The notes under the pieces are model-generated. The model worked only from the letters and a program-made list of their open reading frames with translations. It was not told the origin of the DNA and made no database searches. Positions 1-8,676 of a stretch of DNA of 64,000 nucleotides are shown piece after piece (the stretch's first letter is position 1; each line of letters opens with the position of its first letter). The translations under genes and the position numbers were made by a program. The stretch spans positions 186,001-250,000 of the forward strand of contig NZ_JOCX01000012.1 of NCBI RefSeq assembly GCF_000717915.1, given 5' to 3'. The stretch is from Streptomyces sp. NRRL S-244 (GTDB taxonomy: Bacteria; Actinomycetota; Actinomycetes; Streptomycetales; Streptomycetaceae).

Positions 1-64
1 TCAGCCGCCCACGGTATTCGGCGGAGAGGACGGCGGCGATTCGGATGGGGGAAGGTGTGCTCAC
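1..64 (-). CDS. 5' end of an unidentified gene (runs off the window)
   Basis: A GTG codon at 62-64 on the minus strand opens a frame that stays open to the window edge, giving 21 residues that begin VSTPSPIRIAAVLS. A GGAGG Shine-Dalgarno sequence lies about 6-8 bases upstream of the GTG, which is the main reason to call a gene. The fragment is too short to assign a family. Confidence 0.4.
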   Translation of the reverse strand, partial: MSTPSPIRIAAVLSAEYRGRL

Positions 65-235
65 GACGGCCTCCGATCAGGGCCCCCCGTTACCCCCAGT
101 GTGACCGACACCCGGACGAATCCGGGCGCGGCGCATCACCCGGTTGTTCGAGTACCCCGCGGGCGGCCCCGCACACGCGTTCCGCGGCCCCGGCGGCCGA
201 CTCCCCGAAGTCGGCCGGTGGCGCCCTGCGAGGGG

Positions 236-538
236 TCATTCCTCGGCGTTGGCCTCCAGGCAGGCCAGCTCCATCGCGTCGAGGACCGCCTCGTGGCTGC
301 GACGGCTCAGCTCGGCGACGTTCTCGATCTGCGCCGTGGCCCAGGCCGCCAGGGTCATCACCAGGACGCGCAGCCCGTCGGTGCCGTGCTCGGCCAGGAT
401 CGCGTCGGCGACGATCATCGCGTCCTCGGGCACCTGCTCCGGCGGCTCCAGCCCGGCGAGCCCGCGCAGCATCGTCAGGGTGCGGCGGGAGATCTCCGGC
501 GTCATCCTCGCCAGCCGCATGTCCTCTTCTTCGTCCAT
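236..538 (-). CDS. Small conserved-type hypothetical protein, 100 aa
   Basis: Encodes a 100-residue, mostly helical, acidic protein beginning MDEEEDMRLARMTPEIS. The ATG at 538 is chosen because a GGGAGGG ribosome site lies upstream; the frame stays open further upstream but becomes Arg/Pro/Gly-rich and looks non-coding. There is no signal peptide, membrane segment or recognisable catalytic motif. It contains one Cys, and a hydrophobic stretch (LRVLVMTLAAWATAQIENV) likely forms a buried helix. It stands alone, divergent from the secreted glycosidase at 790. Function unknown. Confidence 0.65.
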   Translation of the reverse strand: MDEEEDMRLARMTPEISRRTLTMLRGLAGLEPPEQVPEDAMIVADAILAEHGTDGLRVLVMTLAAWATAQIENVAELSRRSHEAVLDAMELACLEANAEE

Positions 539-789
539 CCGCCCCACCCTCCCGTACGGTCCCGTCCCCCCAGGGCACGGTAGGCGCTGACGGCCCCGCG
601 CGGGGCCGTTTCGCCAGGGTGGCCACACCTGGGGAACCGGCCCGGGCGCCGGCCCGGCCGGGAGCCGGGCCCGAGCCGACCGGTGCGGGCGGTGGTGGGA
701 AAGTCGGTGCCCGCGTGGGTTCCATGGTCGGCGACCGGCCGGTAACTTGGCCGCGGCATCCGTCCGTTGCCCGATCCGCCAGGAGCGAC

Positions 790-2706
790 ATGAAGAGCCT
801 CATCCGTGCGCTGTGCGGCGCCCTCCTGCTGCTGGCGGGGGTCCTGCCGGCGGTGGCCGGACCGACGCCCGCCGAGGCCGCGCCGGCCGCGCCCGCGTCC
901 CCGGCCGAGGCCTGGACCCCGCCGCTGTCCACCCGCGGCCGCTACATCGTCGACGCGCAGGGCAACCGCTTCCGGCTCCGCTCCGGCAACTGGGACGGCG
1001 CCCAGGGCTCCTGGAACGGCAGCGGCGACCGCAACGACCCCGCCACCCATCACGCCGGCCAGAACTCCAATGGCATCCCGATCGGCCTGGACCGGGTGGC
1101 GCTGCCCACCCTGCTGGCCGACTTCCGGGCCCTCGGCCTCAACAGCATCCGCCTGCCCTTCTCCAACGAGATGCTCCGCACCACCGCCCCCGTCCCGGAC
1201 GCGGCCGTCGCCGCCAACCCCGCGCTGCGCGGCCGCACCCCGCTCCAGGTCTACGACGCCGTCGTCGCCGCGCTCACCGACGCAGGCTTCGCCGTCATCC
1301 TCAACAACCACACCGTCACCACCCGTTGGTGCTGCGGACTCGACGGCAACGAGCGCTGGAACAGCGGCCGGACCACCGCCCAGTGGGCCGACGACTGGGT
1401 CTTCCTGGCCCGCCGCTACCGCGACAACCCGCGCGTGGTCGGCGCCGACCTGTACAACGAGGTCCGCCGCGACACCCTCGACGACCCCAACTGGGGTCTC
1501 GGCGACGGCCACGACTGGCAGGCCGCCGCCCAGGAGGCGGGCGACCGGATCCTCGCCGAGGCCAACCCGAACCTGCTCATCGTGGTCGAGGGCATCAACT
1601 GGACCGGCATCCCGCTGGACGGCCTCCCGCACGGCCGCCCCACCCTGACCCCCGTACGCACCCTGTCCCACACCCTCGTCGTCTCCAACAAGCTCGTGTA
1701 CTCGGCCCACTTCTACGGGTACACCGGCCCCCACCACAGCGGCGCGACCGGCCTCGGTGAGACCCACGACCCCCGCTACCAAGACATGAGCCGGGCCCAG
1801 CTCGAACAGACCCTCTACGACCAGGCCTTCTACGTCTCCGCCGAAACCGGCACCCACTTCACCGCACCCGTCTGGGTCAGCGAGTTCGGCATCGGCGCCG
1901 ACGAGACGGGCGCGCTCCCGCGCGCCTGGTTCCAGAACCTGACCGGCCATCTGAACGCCGTCGACGCCGACTTCGCGTACTGGCCGCTCGTCGGCTGGAG
2001 CACCACGGCCCAGGGCGCCCCGGGCGGCGACTCCTGGGCGATGCTCCGCTACGACGCCGCCGGCCGCAGGTCCGGCGTGCTCGACGCGGCCGACTGGCGC
2101 ACGCAGCCGTGGACGGCCCTCGCCGGCACCCCCGGGCGCTCCGGCCGGATCCCCGCCACCCCCGCCTGGTACCAGCTGACCACCGACCACCGCGACCACA
2201 ACGCCTCGCTGCTCACGCGGGCCACCGGCGACTGGGACGGCGGGGCCCGCAAGGCGGTCTGCCCCGACGGCTCCCGGCTGGCCGGACTCGGGCACACGGG
2301 CGGCCGAGGCCTGTGCGGCACCTCCGACCTGCGGGCCGCCACGGGCGGGCACACCGTGGTCCGCGACGAGGCGTACGTCCCGCAGGGCGGCGACTGGGCC
2401 ACCGGCTATACGAAGTTCCAGTGCCCGGCGGGCCAGTTCCTGATCGGGTACAGCCTGCGCGGTGAGCGGGTCTCGGCGGCCCTGTGCGCGCCGAGCCGGA
2501 CCACCCTTCCGGCGGGCGGCCGCACGCTCTGGTTCGACCGCGGCGACAATCGCCCGCCCGGCACCGCCGGCGGCGAGTTCGCGTACGGCGACTACAAGGG
2601 CCAGTGCCTGCCCTCCGAGTACGCGGCGGGCATCGCCTTCACCACCCGTGCCGCCTCCCGCCCGGGCCCGGCAGCCCTCTTGTGCCGCCCCTTGCCGCCC
2701 GCCTGA
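790..2706 (+). CDS. Secreted glycoside hydrolase family 5 (cellulase-like), 638 aa
   Basis: Predicted exported endo-acting beta-glycanase. Residues 1-30 are a Sec signal peptide (MKSLIRALCGALLLLAGV then A-x-A sites). The GH5 barrel spans about residues 45-420. The acid/base is E224 in LYNEVRRD and the nucleophile is E365 in VWVSEFGIG, the pattern expected for clan GH-A. His/Asn positions near 171-174 (LNNHT) and H307-Y309 also fit GH5. The C-terminal 200 residues carry spaced cysteines and a Trp/Gly-rich repeat-like region that I do not recognise; it may bind carbohydrate. The ATG at 790 is preceded by AGGAG; the frame is open far upstream but non-coding there. Substrate cannot be fixed from sequence. 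It converges on the HAD gene. Confidence 0.88.
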   Translation: MKSLIRALCGALLLLAGVLPAVAGPTPAEAAPAAPASPAEAWTPPLSTRGRYIVDAQGNRFRLRSGNWDGAQGSWNGSGDRNDPATHHAGQNSNGIPIGLDRVALPTLLADFRALGLNSIRLPFSNEMLRTTAPVPDAAVAANPALRGRTPLQVYDAVVAALTDAGFAVILNNHTVTTRWCCGLDGNERWNSGRTTAQWADDWVFLARRYRDNPRVVGADLYNEVRRDTLDDPNWGLGDGHDWQAAAQEAGDRILAEANPNLLIVVEGINWTGIPLDGLPHGRPTLTPVRTLSHTLVVSNKLVYSAHFYGYTGPHHSGATGLGETHDPRYQDMSRAQLEQTLYDQAFYVSAETGTHFTAPVWVSEFGIGADETGALPRAWFQNLTGHLNAVDADFAYWPLVGWSTTAQGAPGGDSWAMLRYDAAGRRSGVLDAADWRTQPWTALAGTPGRSGRIPATPAWYQLTTDHRDHNASLLTRATGDWDGGARKAVCPDGSRLAGLGHTGGRGLCGTSDLRAATGGHTVVRDEAYVPQGGDWATGYTKFQCPAGQFLIGYSLRGERVSAALCAPSRTTLPAGGRTLWFDRGDNRPPGTAGGEFAYGDYKGQCLPSEYAAGIAFTTRAASRPGPAALLCRPLPPA

Positions 2707-2732
2707 CCCGTCCGCCGACGAGGCCGGCGGCG

Positions 2733-3422
2733 TCAGCGACCGCCGTCGGCGCCGGGAGCGGCACCGGCACCGGCCAGCAGGTCCGGGAGGTCGCGCATGT
2801 CGGTGAAGAGGACGGTGCCCGGGCCGGCGAGGTGGGCGGCCGGGGTCAGGCCGCCCGCGTAGCCGAAGGAGCGCATGCCCGCCGCGCGGGCCGCCTCGAC
2901 GCCCGGGCGGCTGTCCTCGACCACGGCGCAGGCCGACGGGGCGACGCCCATGCGCCGGGCGGCGTACAGGAAGAGGTCCGGGGCGGGCTTGCCGCGGGCG
3001 ACCTCGGTGGCGCTGTGGATGCGGCCCGCGAACCGCTCGTACAGTCCGGTGCGGCCGAGGGTGTGCCGCATCTTCTCGTGGGTTCCGCTGGAGGCGACGC
3101 AGGCCGGCAGGGTGATCGCGTCGAGCGCCTCGGGCAGGCCGTCGACCGGGGTGAGCCCGGCGTCCACCGCCTCCGCGTGCATCCGTGCGAAGCGCTCCTC
3201 CCACTCCCGGGCCGCCTCCGCGCCGAGCCGGCCGGCGACCGTCTCCCGGTTCGAGGCGCTGGACCGGCCGATGAACAGGCGGATCGCCTCCTCCTCGGTG
3301 AGCGGCCAGCCGAGCTCCGCGCCCAGGGCGACGTTCACCCGGGCCGCGATCCGCTCGGTGTCGACGAGTACCCCGTCACAGTCGAATATGACGAGTCCGA
3401 TCGGTTCAGTGGAAGTGATCAT
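2733..3422 (-). CDS. HAD-superfamily hydrolase (beta-phosphoglucomutase/phosphatase-like), 229 aa
   Basis: Cytosolic haloacid-dehalogenase-fold phosphatase or phosphomutase. Motif I is FDCDGVLVDTE near residues 14-24, with the nucleophile Asp and the general acid Asp two residues on. Motif II is the Ser/Thr in VASSGTHEK, motif III the Lys in ARGKPAPD, and motif IV the VVEDSRPGV acidic pair. The helical cap between motifs I and II marks it as subclass I, as in sugar-phosphate phosphatases and beta-phosphoglucomutases. Length is normal. The ATG at 3422 (MITSTEP) is preferred over upstream codons because the residues before it are Arg-rich and unlike the family. Exact substrate is unknown. Confidence 0.85.
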   Translation of the reverse strand: MITSTEPIGLVIFDCDGVLVDTERIAARVNVALGAELGWPLTEEEAIRLFIGRSSASNRETVAGRLGAEAAREWEERFARMHAEAVDAGLTPVDGLPEALDAITLPACVASSGTHEKMRHTLGRTGLYERFAGRIHSATEVARGKPAPDLFLYAARRMGVAPSACAVVEDSRPGVEAARAAGMRSFGYAGGLTPAAHLAGPGTVLFTDMRDLPDLLAGAGAAPGADGGR

Positions 3423-3589
3423 GGCGGGAAGGATATGCGGCCGCCGACTCCGCCGATTTGGCATCCGATGCGTCAAGTGGGGTGAACGGCTCCGCAAAGG
3501 GGCTTAGGGTGCGCCCGTACGCACGGTCGCGAACGGCTGTACGCCTGTTTTCGGCCATCACCGCACAGTGACACCGAACTGGGGGGTTC

Positions 3590-6328
3590 ATGCGTAGATC
3601 CAGAGGGCTCGCGGCCGCTCTCGCCCTGTCCCTGGCCGGGACCGGCGCGGGCATAGGCCTCGGCCTCGTCCCGCAGGCGGCGGCCGTCACCCCGCCCGTG
3701 GCCTTCACCGCCGACGCACTGTCCACCTGGCAGCCCAACGGCGTCGTCTGGGCCCTCGCCGAGGCGGGCGGCACGGTGTTCGTCGGCGGCACCTTCTCCG
3801 CCGTGCGTCCTCCCGACGGCGACGGCTCCGGCGCCGCCGAGCAGCCCGCGGTGAACTTCGCCGCACTCGACGCCGCGACCGGCGCCCCGACCTCCTGCCA
3901 CCTCTCGTTCACGGTCGGCGGCGGCACCGCCACCGTCCGCGCGCTCACCCTCTCCCCGGACAAGCAGACCCTGTACGCGGGCGGCTACTTCGGCGCCGTC
4001 AACGGCACCCCGGTCTCCAGCCTCGCCGCCATCGACGTGGCGACCTGCACCGTCAAGACCTCCTTCCGCCCGGCCTTCGCGGCCACCGTGCGCGCCCTGG
4101 CCGTCACCGACGACACCGTCTACGCGGGCGGCGACTTCCTCACCGTCGCCGGCCAGCCGCGCGAGCGCTTCGCCGCCGTCGACGCGGCCGACGGCGCGCT
4201 ACGGCCCTTCCGGGCCGACGCCGACGAGCCCGGCCGCGCCGTCGAGGTCACCCCCGACGGCGGCAACGTCGTCCTCGGCGGCGACTTCTTCACCGTCAAC
4301 GGCACGAACACGCACGCGCTGGCCGTCGTCGACTCCACCAGCGGCGCGCTCACCAAGAGCTACCCCGGCTTCATCGAGACCAACTCCGTCGTCAAGGACA
4401 TCGCGACCGACGCGACCGGGTTCTACACCGGCCACGAAGGCACCGGCGGCGGCGTCTTCGACGGCCGGATCGCGCTCAACCTGAGTGACTTCAACCAGCG
4501 CTGGCGCGACACCTGCCTGGGCGCCACGCAGGCCGTGCTCCCGTACCAGAACGTGCTGTACAGCGCCTCGCACGCGCACGACTGCTCCAGCGTGGGCGAG
4601 TACCCCGACGGGCAGCGCCACCACCTGCTCGCGCAGCCGACGACCAGCGTCGGCAAGCTGGGCTGGGCCCCCGACACCAACGACGGCATCGGCGAGGGCA
4701 TCGGCCCGCGCGTGATGGCGGTCGGCTCCAAGGGCGGCGTCCGGTACCTGTGGGTCGGTGGCGAGTTCACCACCGTCAACGGCTCCGCGCAGCAGAGCCT
4801 GACCCGCTTCGCGTCCACCGGCGACGCGGGCGCGCCCACCGTGCCCGTCGCGACCGCGGCGAGCTTCAAACCCGGCGAGGTGCAGGTGCGCTGGCGCACC
4901 AGCCTCGACCTGGACGACAGCGCGCTGACGTACCGGATCTACCGGAACGGCGCGGGCACGCCCATCGCCACGGTCACGGCCGACTCGCTCTTCTTCAAGC
5001 GCCCGCAGGCCTCCTGGACCGACACGACCGTCGCCGCGGGCCAGTCGTACACGTACCGGGTGACGGCCACCGACGCGGCCGGCAACACCAGCGCCCTGTC
5101 GGCGACCGCGAGCGTGACCGTGCCGACCTCGGTCGACGCGTACCCCAACCAGGTGCGCGCGGACGGCGCCCAGCTGTTCTGGCGCTACGACGACGCCTCC
5201 CTGCCGAACGCCGCCGACTCCTCCGGAAGCGGCAACCAGAACGGCGTGCACCTGAACGCCCCCGCCCTGCGCCAGACGCCCGGCGCGGTCTCGGGCGCGA
5301 GCACGGCGATCGGCTTCAACGGCATGGACAACCGGGTCTACGGAGACCTGCGCCAGAGCATCGGCGGCAGCTACACCATCGAGACCTGGTTCAAGACGAA
5401 CACCACCCGGGGCGGCAAGCTCTTCGGCTTCGGCAACAACCAGGTGCGCGGCAGCAGTCAGTACGACAAGCACGTCTACATGACCAATGACGGGCGTCTC
5501 GTCTACGGCGTGTACACCGGAGCCACCCGCACCATCACCACCGGCGCCGCCTACAACGACAACCAGTGGCACCACGTCGTCGCCACCCAGGGGCCGGGCG
5601 GCATGGTCCTCTACGTGGACGGCGCGCAGAAGGGCACCCTGGCCGTCACCACGCACGAGAACTACGCCGGCTACTGGCACGCCGGCGGCGACAGCCTCGG
5701 CGGCTGGCCGGACCGCCCGACCAGCGAGTTCTGGGCCGGCCAACTCGACGAGACGGCCGTCTACCCGAGCGTCCTGAGCGCGGCCCAGGTGCAGAACCAC
5801 CACGCCCTGGCCACCGCCCCGGCCGACTCGGTCGTCCAGGTGCAGGCCGCCGAGGACACGTACGCCAACGCGGGCGCACCGGACGGCAATTACGGGAGCT
5901 CGTCCTCGCTCGCCGTACGGGGCACCTCGCTGTACACGAGCTACCTGCGCTTCAACCTGCCCACCGCGCCCGCGGGCACCGTGCTGAAGTCGGCCTCCCT
6001 GAGCGTGAAGACCAGCACGATGAGCGGGGCCGGTACGGCGGACACGGTCTCGGTGGTCCCGGTCACCGGTCCGTGGACGGAGGCGGGCACCACCTACAAC
6101 AACCGGCCCGCCACGGGTACTCCGGCCCTCGGCAGCTTCGCCGGAGTCCCGGACGGTTCGGCGGTGCACACCACCGGGCTGAGCACGGCCGCCCTCGCGG
6201 GCGCACTCGGTACGGGCTACGGCCTGGCGCTGACCAGCCCGGGTACGGACGCGCTGTGGCTGTGGTCCTCCGAGGCGACGGCGAACGAGGGCACGCCGCA
6301 ACTGACGCTGACCTTCGGCGCGCCGTAG
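3590..6328 (+). CDS. Large secreted LamG/FN3/DNRLRE-domain protein, 912 aa
   Basis: Exported multidomain protein, probably binding or acting on extracellular polysaccharide. Residues 1-32 are a signal peptide (MRRSRGLAAALALSLAG, cleavage after AAA). Residues about 40-410 hold repeated strands such as VFVGGTFSAV, LYAGGYFGAVNG, VYAGGDFLTV, VVLGGDFFTVNG and LWVGGEFTTVNG, consistent with a beta-propeller. A fibronectin-III-like module follows (about 412-512). Next is a concanavalin-like LamG domain (about 520-745) with FNGMDNRVYG and the WHHVVATQ strand. Last is a C-terminal DNRLRE/CBM96-like module (about 750-912, with AEDTYANAG and SYLRFNLP). A GGGGGG ribosome site precedes the ATG. A terminator follows at 6379. 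No catalytic residues are identifiable. Confidence 0.82.
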   Translation: MRRSRGLAAALALSLAGTGAGIGLGLVPQAAAVTPPVAFTADALSTWQPNGVVWALAEAGGTVFVGGTFSAVRPPDGDGSGAAEQPAVNFAALDAATGAPTSCHLSFTVGGGTATVRALTLSPDKQTLYAGGYFGAVNGTPVSSLAAIDVATCTVKTSFRPAFAATVRALAVTDDTVYAGGDFLTVAGQPRERFAAVDAADGALRPFRADADEPGRAVEVTPDGGNVVLGGDFFTVNGTNTHALAVVDSTSGALTKSYPGFIETNSVVKDIATDATGFYTGHEGTGGGVFDGRIALNLSDFNQRWRDTCLGATQAVLPYQNVLYSASHAHDCSSVGEYPDGQRHHLLAQPTTSVGKLGWAPDTNDGIGEGIGPRVMAVGSKGGVRYLWVGGEFTTVNGSAQQSLTRFASTGDAGAPTVPVATAASFKPGEVQVRWRTSLDLDDSALTYRIYRNGAGTPIATVTADSLFFKRPQASWTDTTVAAGQSYTYRVTATDAAGNTSALSATASVTVPTSVDAYPNQVRADGAQLFWRYDDASLPNAADSSGSGNQNGVHLNAPALRQTPGAVSGASTAIGFNGMDNRVYGDLRQSIGGSYTIETWFKTNTTRGGKLFGFGNNQVRGSSQYDKHVYMTNDGRLVYGVYTGATRTITTGAAYNDNQWHHVVATQGPGGMVLYVDGAQKGTLAVTTHENYAGYWHAGGDSLGGWPDRPTSEFWAGQLDETAVYPSVLSAAQVQNHHALATAPADSVVQVQAAEDTYANAGAPDGNYGSSSSLAVRGTSLYTSYLRFNLPTAPAGTVLKSASLSVKTSTMSGAGTADTVSVVPVTGPWTEAGTTYNNRPATGTPALGSFAGVPDGSAVHTTGLSTAALAGALGTGYGLALTSPGTDALWLWSSEATANEGTPQLTLTFGAP

Positions 6329-6378
6329 CGGTAGCCGCGGCCGTGGCCGTAGCCGCGGTTGACGGGACGCAAGGGGAC

Positions 6379-6409
6379 GGGGGCGCGGGCCGATGCGGTC
6401 CGCGCCCCC
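6379..6409. terminator. Hairpin terminator between convergent genes
   Basis: Perfect 10-bp arms GGGGGCGCGG and CCGCGCCCCC flank an 11-base loop. It lies between the stops of the LamG protein (6328) and the DUF3224 gene (6419), so it could serve both strands. There is no T-run, as is usual in Streptomyces. Confidence 0.65.
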
Positions 6410-6418
6410 TGAGGCCGG

Positions 6419-6829
6419 CTACGCCGTGGTGTAGGTGAACTCGTACGCGACGGACGTGTCGCCGTGGCGGTAGGTGAACGCCCCCGAGCCCGAGAGCCCG
6501 GCCAGCTCGCCCGACCCGGAACCGGGGACCACCTCGAACGTGCAGCTGGTGCCGGCGGCGTCGAAGGTGCCGCGCTCCTCCAGGACGAACGCCCCCTTCC
6601 GGCCGTCGACGGCGCCCGACAGCAGCTCGAGGCCGGTGTAGAAGCCCGTGCCCTCCCCGGTGTAGGTGATCGTGTAGCCGACACTGGTCGCCCCGGCCTC
6701 GATGCCGCCCGTGAAGGCGTTGACGACCGTCGAGCGGGCCAGGCGCGGGGTGGAGTCGGCCGAACCGATCGGCTGCTCCTCCCAGTCGGCGAACGTGAAA
6801 CGGCCGGTGGTGGTGGTGCGGGCGGACAT
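6419..6829 (-). CDS. DUF3224-family protein, 136 aa
   Basis: A 136-residue beta-rich protein (TGRFTFADWEEQPIG, GYTITYTGEGTGFYTGLE, GAFTYRHGDTSVAYEFTY) matching the DUF3224 beta-barrel family, whose biochemical role is unknown. The ATG at 6829 is set by an AGGAGG ribosome site 7-8 bases upstream. It is divergent from the WYL regulator at 6945, with a perfect 16-bp inverted repeat between them, so the regulator very likely controls this gene. No signal peptide, so probably cytosolic. Confidence 0.8.
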   Translation of the reverse strand: MSARTTTTGRFTFADWEEQPIGSADSTPRLARSTVVNAFTGGIEAGATSVGYTITYTGEGTGFYTGLELLSGAVDGRKGAFVLEERGTFDAAGTSCTFEVVPGSGSGELAGLSGSGAFTYRHGDTSVAYEFTYTTA

Positions 6830-6888
6830 GGAGGACCTCCTGGTTGACGGCCGGGCGGGCTCGGTCCCCCCGACACGAGAACAGCTTG

Positions 6889-6925
6889 TCCGGGATACCT
6901 GACACCTTCTGTCAGGTATCCCGGA
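6889..6925. promoter_or_regulatory. Perfect inverted-repeat operator between DUF3224 and WYL regulator
   Basis: 16-bp arms, TCCGGGATACCTGACA and its exact complement, are separated by the 5-base spacer CCTTC. The site sits about 20 bp before the regulator's start and about 60 bp before the DUF3224 start, as expected for an autoregulator that also controls its divergent neighbour. A second WYL pair (31000-31024) has the same CA-CCTTC-TG centre. Confidence 0.8.
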
Positions 6926-6944
6926 TCCCGGCCACAATGGCCCC

Positions 6945-7925
6945 ATGCGCGCCGACCGGCTCCTCTCCCTGCTCCTCCTGCTGCAGAACCGCGGCCGGAT
7001 GACCGCACCCGAACTGGCCGCCGAGCTGGAGGTGTCGGTCCGTACCGTCTACCGGGACATCGAGGCCCTCGGCGCCTCCGGCGTCCCCGTCCACGCCGAC
7101 CGCGGACCGGCCGGCGGCTACCGGCTGATGGACGGCTACCGCACCCGGCTCACCGGCCTCACCGGCGCCCAGGCCGGCTCCCTCTTCCTGGCGGGTGCGC
7201 CCGGGCCCGCGCAGGATCTGGGCCTCGGCGCCGATCTGGCCGCCGCCCAGCTCAAGCTCCAGGCGGCGCTGCCCGCCGCCCTCGCCGAACGGGCCCGCCA
7301 GCTCCAGGACCGCTTCCACCTGGACGCCCCGGCCTGGTTCCGCGACGCCGACCCCGTACCGCACCTCGCGCGGATCGCCCAGGCTGTCTGGGACCAGCGC
7401 GTACTGCTCACCCACTACCGCCGCTGGAGCGGCCAGGAACGGGCCGGGCGCCCGCTGCACCCCCTCGGCCTCGTCCTCAAGGGCGGCATCTGGTACCTGG
7501 TGGCGCGGGCCGCCGACGAGCGCGTACGCAGCTACCGGGTCTCGCGGTTCCTCGCCGTGGACACCTCCGGGGAGGGCTTCGAGCGTCCGGCCGGCTTCGA
7601 ACTCGCCGCGTACTGGGCGGAGTCCGCACGCCGGATGGAGGCGGCGACCCGGCAGGGCACCGCCCGGCTGCTGCTGTCCCCGCGCGGGAGCAGGCTGCTC
7701 CCGATGCAGTTCGGCGCCGCCGGCGTACGGGCGCTGGACGGCGCCGCCCCGGCCGAACCCGGGGACCCGGAGGGCTGGATCCGCGTCGACCTGGAGGTCG
7801 ACTCCGAGGCCGTCGCGGTCGGAGACCTGCTCCGCCTCGGCACCGAAGCCGAGGTCCTCGCCCCACCCGAACTCCGCCGCGCCCTCGCGGACACCGTCGC
7901 CGCCCTGGCCGAGCGCTACGCCTGA
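6945..7925 (+). CDS. HTH/WYL-domain transcriptional regulator (YafY type), 326 aa
   Basis: DNA-binding regulator. Residues 1-60 form a winged helix (MRADRLLSLLLLLQNRGRMT, LAAELEVSVRTVYRDIEAL) with the DeoR/HTH_11 signature. The central and C-terminal part is a WYL ligand-sensing domain (HYRRWSGQERAGRPLHPLGLV, GIWYLVARAADERVRSYRVSRF) and a WCX-like tail. WYL proteins sense nucleic-acid or small-molecule ligands; the ligand here is unknown. It is transcribed away from DUF3224 across the operator at 6889-6925. Its 3' end overlaps the convergent S24-GNAT gene by 10 bp. It is a paralogue of the regulator at 31090. Confidence 0.88.
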   Translation: MRADRLLSLLLLLQNRGRMTAPELAAELEVSVRTVYRDIEALGASGVPVHADRGPAGGYRLMDGYRTRLTGLTGAQAGSLFLAGAPGPAQDLGLGADLAAAQLKLQAALPAALAERARQLQDRFHLDAPAWFRDADPVPHLARIAQAVWDQRVLLTHYRRWSGQERAGRPLHPLGLVLKGGIWYLVARAADERVRSYRVSRFLAVDTSGEGFERPAGFELAAYWAESARRMEAATRQGTARLLLSPRGSRLLPMQFGAAGVRALDGAAPAEPGDPEGWIRVDLEVDSEAVAVGDLLRLGTEAEVLAPPELRRALADTVAALAERYA

Positions 7926-8596
7926 ACGCGCCGGTGCCCACCGGGCCGCCGGACGCCGGTGACGGGCGGGGCCGGCGGGCGGTGTTCCCAGCGGATCTCG
8001 CCGTCCTCGCGGTGCGGGGTCGGGGCGAAGCCGCAGGCCGCGGCGACCGCCGCCGAGGCGTGGTGGTCCGGGTGGACGTGCGCGACCAGCAGCCCGATGG
8101 GGAGTGACGCCAGCCATGCCGTGACCGTCCGGGCCGCCTCGGTGGCGAAGCCCCGGCCCTGCCAGCGCGTTCCGATCACCCAGGCCAGCTCGGCCGTGTC
8201 CCGGTCGGGCGTGACGGTGGCCTGTACGGTCCCCACCAGCGGCCCGTCCCCGCGCAGCCTCAGCACCCAGTTGCACCACACGACCGCGGGGTCCGCGGAC
8301 CCGGCCGCCAGCCGGGCGTAGCGCTCGCGCAGCGCGCCGGCCGGGAGCGGGGCGCCGCCGATGAACTCGTGCAGTACGGGATCGCCCAGGACGAGGGCCA
8401 TCTCCGCGGCGTGCTCGACGCCCAGGGGGAGGAGCTCCAGGCGGCCGCTGCCGGGCCCGACGAGCGCGGGGGCGACCGGGGCGACCCGGACGCGCTGTCC
8501 GCTGTGGATCAGCGGGACCATCGAGTCGCCGGCCGGCCGGAACTCCACGGTCTCGCCCCGGCCGATGCGGTCCGCCGCTGCGTCGAGCATGCCCAT
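7916..8596 (-). CDS. Chimeric protein: S24/S26-like N-terminus fused to a GNAT acetyltransferase, 226 aa
   Basis: Residues 1-45 look like the start of a small S24/S26 (LexA/signal-peptidase-like) protein, including GDSMVPLI with the candidate nucleophile S25 and QRVRVAPV. That fold then stops without its lysine strand. From about residue 50 the sequence becomes a RimJ/RimL-type GNAT N-acetyltransferase (GRLELLPLGVEHAAEM, VQATVTPDRDTAELAWVIG, and the acetyl-CoA loop RWQGRGFATEAAR). The acetyltransferase part looks complete. The ATG at 8596 has no clear Shine-Dalgarno sequence, and a start within the GNAT part cannot be excluded. The simplest reading is a deletion that joined two neighbouring genes. 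It overlaps the WYL gene tail-to-tail. Confidence 0.65.
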   Translation of the reverse strand: MGMLDAAADRIGRGETVEFRPAGDSMVPLIHSGQRVRVAPVAPALVGPGSGRLELLPLGVEHAAEMALVLGDPVLHEFIGGAPLPAGALRERYARLAAGSADPAVVWCNWVLRLRGDGPLVGTVQATVTPDRDTAELAWVIGTRWQGRGFATEAARTVTAWLASLPIGLLVAHVHPDHHASAAVAAACGFAPTPHREDGEIRWEHRPPAPPVTGVRRPGGHRRVQA

Positions 8597-8676
8597 CGGG
8601 CGAGTGTGCCCGGTGCGGCGGGATTCCGGGAACCGCATTTCCGCGGATGCGGGCCGGGCCGGTTTGCGCCGGGCCG

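Noticed and set aside
502..3204. 900-aa minus-strand open frame across the GH5 gene
   Set aside because: Shadow frame of the GH5 and HAD genes: low-complexity Gly/Arg/Val, no domains, no ribosome site. High GC keeps antisense frames open.
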